From an uncultured Peptococcaceae bacterium (GTDB lineage: Bacteria > Bacillota > Peptococcia > Peptococcales > Peptococcaceae), in contig CAMYDW010000007.1 of NCBI GenBank assembly GCA_947254645.1, forward strand, positions 1 through 64,000: a stretch of 64,000 bases of DNA. Direction: 5' to 3'. Under the pieces are notes generated by a model that saw only the letters and a program-made list of their open reading frames with translations, was not told where the DNA came from and did not search any database. Shown here piece by piece: positions 59,395-64,000 of the stretch. The position numbers and the translations under genes were made by a program. Within the stretch, counting starts at the first letter, position 1; the number at the start of each line of letters is the position of its first letter.

Positions 59395-60909
59395 ATGAAA
59401 CACTATGATATGATTGTCATCGGTACAGGCTCCGGCAATATTATATTAGAAGCAGCACAATTGGCTGGAAAAAAATGTGCCCAAATTGAACGTGGTAAGT
59501 TTGGCGGCACCTGTCTTACTCGTGGCTGTATTCCAACGAAAGTTTTGGTCACCGCTGCCGATCGTCTTTATGAAATGAAAGAAGCGGATGCATTAGGCCT
59601 TCATGCCGATGCCATCTCTTTTGACTGGCAAAAAGTATCCCAGCGTGTCTGGCATAAAATTGATGAAAGCATTGGTTTACGTCAATTCTATCTTGATGAC
59701 CCTCAAACAGATGTGTACGAAGGAACGGCACATTTTATCGATGACCAGACCATCGAAGTACACTATCCAGATGGTAGCAAAAGTGAACCAATGCAAGCCG
59801 ACAAGATTTTTATAGGCACTGGCGGCAAAACCAAATTGCCTGCCATGGAGGGCTTAGACAAGATAGACTATCTCACCTCTGAAACCTTCTTTGGTGAAAA
59901 ATATCCAGAAACCCCTTACAAGGATATCATTGTCGTTGGCGGTGGGGCAATTGGCTGCGAATTTGCGCATATTTTTCGTGCCTTCGGCGCACGGGTGCAA
60001 TTGGTTCAGCATAACGTCCGCCTCTTACCAAAAGCCGATGAATCGGTAAGCGCCGCTTGCTTACGGAATCTGGAAGATGACGGGATCACCATCTATTTTA
60101 ATAAAGAGACTCCAAAGATTTCTCAAGAAGAAGGCCGCATTGTCCTCACCCTTGAAGATCGCGCAACAGGTGAGTATACGGATATTCATGCCGAGCATAT
60201 CCTCATCTGCCCGGGTATCGCGCCTGCGACAGATGGCCTTGGCTTGGAAAATACAACCATTGACCTTGATCAGCGCGGTTGGATTCGTACCAACGAATTT
60301 TTAGAAACCTCTGTGGAAAACATCTATGCTTTCGGTGATATCAATGGCCGCCAACAATTTCGCCACAAAGCCAATTATGAAGCAGATATCTTGGCACACA
60401 ACCATTACAAAAATACAGCCCCTACCGATAAACGTTGGGCACGCTATGACCTCGTTCCAGCTGTTACCTTTACCCATCCTGAAGTTGCAGATGTTGGCAT
60501 GACTGAAAAAGAAGCCATTAAAGCTGGACATCATGTCAAAACAGCAATCAATCCTTATGCTGCCACCGCCAAAGGCTATGCCCTCGGCTATAGTGAAAAA
60601 GATAAGGACAAAGCCTTTGCCAAGCTCATCATTGATGCAGACACCGATAAAATTTTAGGCTTTCACGCCGTTGGCCCTTTTGCCTCCACCCTTCTCCAGC
60701 CTTTCCTTACCTTGATGAATGTAGGAGAGACAACCCTTGTGCCATTAAATGAAGACATCGCCTCTGAGGAAACAAAAAAATTACGCAAAGAAAAATTAAC
60801 AAGACATCTTCCTGCTGGCAAAGAACAAAGTATTCGCGAAACAATGGTGCCTCATCCATCCCTTTCTGAAGTCGGCATTTGGACTTACTATCCTTTAGAA
60901 GAACAATAA
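59395..60909 (+). CDS. FAD-dependent pyridine nucleotide-disulfide oxidoreductase (dihydrolipoamide dehydrogenase/mycothione reductase-like)
   Basis: 504 residues. FAD site GTGSGN near 10-15, redox-active CLTRGC near 41-46, NAD(P)-binding GGGAIGCEF near 181-189, and IYAFGDINGR near 305 (second FAD contact). The active-site His-Glu appears as HPSLSE near 483-488. About 35 lysine/glutamate-rich residues are inserted before it, relative to lipoamide dehydrogenases. The GTGSGN motif is like mycothione reductase, but the substrate is unknown; no 2-oxoacid dehydrogenase genes are near. ATG after GGAG; stands alone. Confidence 0.88.
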   Translation: MKHYDMIVIGTGSGNIILEAAQLAGKKCAQIERGKFGGTCLTRGCIPTKVLVTAADRLYEMKEADALGLHADAISFDWQKVSQRVWHKIDESIGLRQFYLDDPQTDVYEGTAHFIDDQTIEVHYPDGSKSEPMQADKIFIGTGGKTKLPAMEGLDKIDYLTSETFFGEKYPETPYKDIIVVGGGAIGCEFAHIFRAFGARVQLVQHNVRLLPKADESVSAACLRNLEDDGITIYFNKETPKISQEEGRIVLTLEDRATGEYTDIHAEHILICPGIAPATDGLGLENTTIDLDQRGWIRTNEFLETSVENIYAFGDINGRQQFRHKANYEADILAHNHYKNTAPTDKRWARYDLVPAVTFTHPEVADVGMTEKEAIKAGHHVKTAINPYAATAKGYALGYSEKDKDKAFAKLIIDADTDKILGFHAVGPFASTLLQPFLTLMNVGETTLVPLNEDIASEETKKLRKEKLTRHLPAGKEQSIRETMVPHPSLSEVGIWTYYPLEEQ

Positions 60910-60920
60910 AATTGACGAAC

Positions 60921-60957
60921 AAAAAAAAGATGCTAGCTTAAATGCTAGCATCTTTTT
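60921..60957. terminator. Bidirectional terminator between the disulfide reductase and CPBP genes
   Basis: AGATGCTAGC and complement with A/T tails on both sides, for convergent genes. The right arm encodes the last codons and stop of the CPBP gene. Confidence 0.88.
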
Positions 60958-61774
60958 TTATTGTTCTATAGGCCATCAAAGAAACAATACTATAAGCAAT
61001 CATTGCGATAACAGAGGCTTCAATACCAAAATCGCCACCTGTTAATAAAAAATGGTCGACTTTAAGCACATAAGTCATCAAAGCATTACTCTCTACTTGA
61101 GGGCCAATAAATATAAAACCACCCATCATCATACTGTTCCAAATCATATGAACGATAGCAGAAGACCATACCGTATGAGTCGCCAATTTAATAAGAGAAA
61201 ACATTATGCCGACTAAAGTACCCGCTACTACCAATTGTAAAAAACTAAGGAAAGACAATTTTTGACCTATTATATGAATACTACCAAAAACAATAGATGG
61301 AAAAAATACAGCAATAAATTTATTCCATCGCTGTTCAAACAAATATAATATAACACCCCTAAAAACCATTTCTTCAACAAATCCTGCTGCCAATCCAATA
61401 AAAAAGATACCAAAAAATATATTCTCTAGCTGTTTTCCTGTTGAAATATTTGTCATTTGCCATTGACCAGGCAAAAGCATAAATATCCCGATGACAGTTA
61501 TTGGTAAAACAAAAGCAACAACCACCCATTTTTTATCTATCTTAAATGATTGTATACCCATTGTTTCTAATGATAATCCTAATATTTTCTGAGAAAATAT
61601 TTTTAGCATAAAATATGCCAAAAGCAGATAAGAAGAACCTGCAATTGGATAAATAAGCAATGGAAAGATATGCATTGAATCCATCACAACTAACATGAAT
61701 TGTGGCAGAACATTTGCAGTAATCAAGATTGCAAATGCACCAACAGCTCCCCCTATAGCCTTTCCTGTTGACAT
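60938..61774 (-). CDS. CPBP family intramembrane metalloprotease
   Basis: 278 residues, about eight membrane segments. Active-site motifs EEMVFRG near 132, FGSIHII near 166 and HMIWN near 212, the EExxxR, FxxxH and HxxxN-type signatures. Members include prenyl-protein proteases and bacteriocin-immunity proteins; the role here is unknown. ATG eight bases after AAAGAGG. It lies 47 bases after the HAAS-domain gene and is probably co-transcribed. Confidence 0.88.
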   Translation of the reverse strand: MSTGKAIGGAVGAFAILITANVLPQFMLVVMDSMHIFPLLIYPIAGSSYLLLAYFMLKIFSQKILGLSLETMGIQSFKIDKKWVVVAFVLPITVIGIFMLLPGQWQMTNISTGKQLENIFFGIFFIGLAAGFVEEMVFRGVILYLFEQRWNKFIAVFFPSIVFGSIHIIGQKLSFLSFLQLVVAGTLVGIMFSLIKLATHTVWSSAIVHMIWNSMMMGGFIFIGPQVESNALMTYVLKVDHFLLTGGDFGIEASVIAMIAYSIVSLMAYRTIKKDASI

Positions 61775-61821
61775 TTTTTAAACCTCTTTCTACACACTAG
61801 AACAATATATTTCCTCAAGAT

Positions 61822-62541
61822 TTAGAAGGAAATACCAAAAAATACCATAATGCCTGTGACGATGAGTACCACTAGAGAAAGGGGCACAAAGATGTAAACC
61901 AAAACACGCCATAATTTAGAATGAATATTATGTAGCGATACTGGTAAGCGATAACATCCACTAATAGAACGTAGCACCCAATGGCGATATTTTTTTATTG
62001 AACAACGCAGTGATTGAATCAATGTTCCTGCTAAAAAGAAAATAAATATCCCGAGTGCGACAAGAAAAATACGACCTTCTAGGTAATTCACAAAAATATC
62101 AGAAGGATAGGTTGCTGAAAAGGCTTGGATCTGTTGAGGCAGCATGGTGTTAAAACCAAATTGAAAAATCCCTGCGACTGCAATACTTGCTAGACCAGCA
62201 AACAATAGTGCTATTAAGGCAACATAGCCAATTAACGAAAAGAGCCGTACCAGCACGGATAAAAGTCCGATACCAAACCGTTTGCTGCCACCTGCTGAGC
62301 CTTCCTTCATCAATTGTCTCTTATTACAGTAAGCCTTATTTTCGTATTGGCTTGCTATTGCCTCAGGTTCTGGCAAGGATTTAATCACTTCCATATCGCC
62401 AATGTACTCTTTGTTCTTTTTTTCAAAGTATTTCCGAAAATCTTTAATCATTTCATCAGTATCAGAAACATTTTTTTCTTCGCATGCTTGTTGCAATGCC
62501 TCTATATATGTATCTTGTGTTTTGTAGGTCAAATTCCACAT
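61822..62541 (-). CDS. DUF1700/HAAS-domain membrane protein
   Basis: 239 residues. The N-terminal cytoplasmic helical region (about 10-65; DEMIKDFRKYFEKKNKEYIG, then SLPEPEAIASQY) matches the HAAS pattern of DUF1700 proteins. Four membrane segments follow. I chose the ATG at 62539-62541, eight bases after AAAGGA. DUF1700 genes normally sit with a PadR-type regulator; none is seen here, but a perfect 10-base inverted repeat lies in the leader. Confidence 0.75.
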   Translation of the reverse strand: MWNLTYKTQDTYIEALQQACEEKNVSDTDEMIKDFRKYFEKKNKEYIGDMEVIKSLPEPEAIASQYENKAYCNKRQLMKEGSAGGSKRFGIGLLSVLVRLFSLIGYVALIALLFAGLASIAVAGIFQFGFNTMLPQQIQAFSATYPSDIFVNYLEGRIFLVALGIFIFFLAGTLIQSLRCSIKKYRHWVLRSISGCYRLPVSLHNIHSKLWRVLVYIFVPLSLVVLIVTGIMVFFGISF

Positions 62542-62564
62542 AGCTATCTTCCTTTCATCAAGAA

Positions 62565-62591
62565 ATGTTTTGTGAAACGCCCACAAAACAT
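62565..62591. promoter_or_regulatory. Perfect 10-base inverted repeat in the DUF1700-like leader
   Basis: Arms ATGTTTTGTG and CACAAAACAT around a seven-base loop, 24 bases upstream of the start. The ends ATGT and ACAT resemble PadR half-sites, and DUF1700 genes are usually PadR-controlled, but it could equally be an RNA hairpin near the ribosome binding site. Confidence 0.5.
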
Positions 62592-62691
62592 CATTACTTT
62601 TATCATACCCTTGTCTTTTATTAATTTCTACCACAAACTCGTAACAATTCTATATTTAGGTAAATACTGTCATTTTTTTCCGATAACTAAA

Positions 62692-62721
62692 AAAAGTGCA
62701 AATCAAAAGATTTACACTTTT
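62692..62721 (-). terminator. Terminator after menG
   Basis: AAAAGTG(C)AAATC with complement and a C:A mismatch, four-base loop, T run on the minus strand. Lies about 20 bases past the menG stop. Confidence 0.75.
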
Positions 62722-62741
62722 AATAGAATATATGTATAAAA

Positions 62742-63551
62742 TTAAAAAGGCAAAAGGCTTCTTCCCTTGACCAATAATTTATGCAGTAAGCTTGATTCTG
62801 TATAAGAAACGGCATCATAATCAAGAGGCCCCTTTGTACCACTATAAATGGTCGCCGCACCGAAACCAACAGGACGCACTTCCACATCCACCAAGCCTGC
62901 ATCTCTAAACATTTGCGCGATTTCATTGCGTGGTGGAAAGGTTCTCAAGGATTCCGCCAACCAGGTATAAGCTGGATAGCCATTGCTTATGGTTTGACCA
63001 CTCACAAGCAATTTACCGAGCCATGGCACCACCTTAAAATAATAGAGATTAAAGAAGAGTCGTGCAGGCGGAAAGCTTGGACGAGATACATCAATACAAA
63101 CCACTCTGCCACCGATTTCAACCACACGTGCCATTTCCCGAATAGCAAGAGGAATATCACTCACATTTCTCAATGCAAAACCACTGGTCGCAGCATCGAA
63201 ACTTGCATCTGGAAAAGGGAGTGCGAGGGCATCACCCTCTACAAATTGCACATTGCATTGTGGATATTGTGGTTGTTTTTTACGAGCATTCTCAAGCATA
63301 TTTGGTGAAAAATCCAAGCCCACTGCTTGTCCAAAGCTACCCACACGCTTCGCTTGCTGATAAGTCATTTCACCTGTACCACAGCAAACATCTAAGCCTT
63401 TTTGTCCTGGTTTTAGTCTTGTTTTGGTCATCACTAATTTTTGCCACATACCAAGCATGCCCCAAGTCATCAAAAGGTTCATCACATCATACTTGCCTGC
63501 AATGGTATCAAAAACCTCATGGACGTATTTCTCTTTGCGTTCTCCGTTCAT
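62742..63551 (-). CDS. menG: Demethylmenaquinone methyltransferase / UbiE-family
   Basis: 269 residues, SAM-dependent methyltransferase. YDVMNLLMTWGMLGMWQK near residues 21-38, LDVCCGTGEMT near 52-62, and LRNVSDIPLAIREMARV near 122-138 are UbiE/MenG motifs. Methylates demethylmenaquinone. It is about 20-35 residues longer than the family norm because of a C-terminal tail. Its ATG overlaps the ymdB TGA (ATGA). Implies menaquinone, so some electron transport, but no men genes are in the window. Confidence 0.9.
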   Translation of the reverse strand: MNGERKEKYVHEVFDTIAGKYDVMNLLMTWGMLGMWQKLVMTKTRLKPGQKGLDVCCGTGEMTYQQAKRVGSFGQAVGLDFSPNMLENARKKQPQYPQCNVQFVEGDALALPFPDASFDAATSGFALRNVSDIPLAIREMARVVEIGGRVVCIDVSRPSFPPARLFFNLYYFKVVPWLGKLLVSGQTISNGYPAYTWLAESLRTFPPRNEIAQMFRDAGLVDVEVRPVGFGAATIYSGTKGPLDYDAVSYTESSLLHKLLVKGRSLLPF

Positions 63552-64000
63552 GGTTCACTCCTATCAATTGTCACTCGTTCGTCAATGCGTTCTATGGTCT
63601 GGGCACTTCCCTCATTGTCAATGTCCAACAACACCCCTTGTACCACATAGGTATTGTCTTCACTTTGTTGGAATTTTACACGTCTCTGGGTTAAAAATCT
63701 AGTAATGGATGCATCGGTTTTCATACCAATGACAGAATCTGCAGGCCCAACCATCCCCACATCTGTTTGGTAGGCTGTTTTTTCTTCTAAAATGCACGTA
63801 TCTGCTGTTGGTATATGTGTATGAGTTCCCAATACAGCACTGACCTTACCGGCAAGATATCGTCCAAAAGCCACTTTTTCTGAAGTTGCTTCCGCGTGCA
63901 TATCCACAATAATCGTTTTGACACCTTTTTCTTGAATTTCTTCTACAACCGAAAGAATATCTTGAAAAGGGGAGGTCATTGGATTCATAAAGACATTGCC
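63548..64000 (-). CDS. ymdB: YmdB-type metallophosphoesterase, C-terminal part (cut by window edge)
   Basis: The last 150 residues are present; the frame stays open to base 64000, so the N-terminal half lies outside. IIVDMHAEATSEKVAFGRYL, GTHTHIPTAD and TDVGMVGP are hallmark segments of the YmdB family (TIGR00282), a 2',3'-cyclic nucleotide phosphodiesterase that in Bacillus affects biofilm gene expression. Stop codon overlaps the menG start. Confidence 0.9.
   Translation of the reverse strand, partial: GNVFMNPMTSPFQDILSVVEEIQEKGVKTIIVDMHAEATSEKVAFGRYLAGKVSAVLGTHTHIPTADTCILEEKTAYQTDVGMVGPADSVIGMKTDASITRFLTQRRVKFQQSEDNTYVVQGVLLDIDNEGSAQTIERIDERVTIDRSEP

Noticed and set aside
60938..61774. CPBP protein as a bacteriocin immunity gene
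   Set aside because: No bacteriocin precursor, leader peptide, or export ABC gene is nearby, so only the protease family is claimed.
1..64000. CRISPR arrays, tRNA/rRNA genes, insertion sequences, toxin-antitoxin or defence islands
   Set aside because: None could be seen on either strand; the genes are conserved housekeeping or single metabolic units with small intergenic gaps.

Overview
The window looks like chromosome from an AT-rich, anaerobic Bacillota (Firmicute). The gene order of the S10-spc-alpha ribosomal locus, the CtsR-McsA-McsB-ClpC and HrcA-GrpE-DnaK-DnaJ stress operons, the strong AGGAGG ribosome binding sites and the frequent GTG/TTG starts all support this. Class III (anaerobic) ribonucleotide reductase, rubrerythrin, a lactate permease and type III glutamine synthetase point to an anaerobic lactate user. 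A Veillonella-like member of the Negativicutes would fit, but that is inference. No tRNA, rRNA, CRISPR array, transposase or phage genes were seen, and no gene-free stretch exceeds 300 bases.

Layout. Bases 1-46 hold a promoter reading out of the window to the left, ending in what may be half of a CIRCE element. Bases 97-18482 are one long minus-strand ribosomal locus: rpsJ to rplQ, including secY, adk, map, infA and rpoA. It ends at a terminator and is followed by a separately promoted ecfA1-ecfA2-ecfT-truA group. Bases 18552-23249 hold the ctsR-mcsA-mcsB-clpC operon with two CtsR-type boxes. uvrC and a yvlD-like gene follow on the plus strand. Bases 25611-28657 carry an orphan gene, a YeiH-type transporter, rubrerythrin and veg. 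Bases 28694-38123 hold dnaJ, dnaK, grpE, hrcA (perfect CIRCE), hemW, lepA and murJ.

Bases 38159-50937 are metabolic and envelope genes: glnN with an orphan membrane gene, lldP, a metallophosphoesterase, a glycosyltransferase, suhB, nrdD, nrdG and a large membrane protein. The plus-strand ydbS-ydbT pair follows. Bases 53069-56406 carry an apparent NAD-salvage operon: a DUF695/RraB-like protein, a Nudix-winged-helix protein resembling NrtR, and nicotinate phosphoribosyltransferase. metG, tatD and a flavin disulfide reductase lie on the plus strand. The window ends with minus-strand CPBP protease, HAAS/DUF1700-like, menG and partial ymdB genes.

Most of the window is conserved housekeeping and I did not find a clear new system. 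The points most worth a second look are: NrdD with a fused thioredoxin-like domain; the Nudix-wHTH/NAPRTase/RraB-like operon; a metG leader with an intrinsic terminator just before its ribosome binding site; a structured leader before rpsJ; and strong inverted repeats at the glycosyltransferase promoter and in the DUF1700-like leader. Motif positions and promoter calls were read by eye, and family assignments come from recognisable motifs, not searches.
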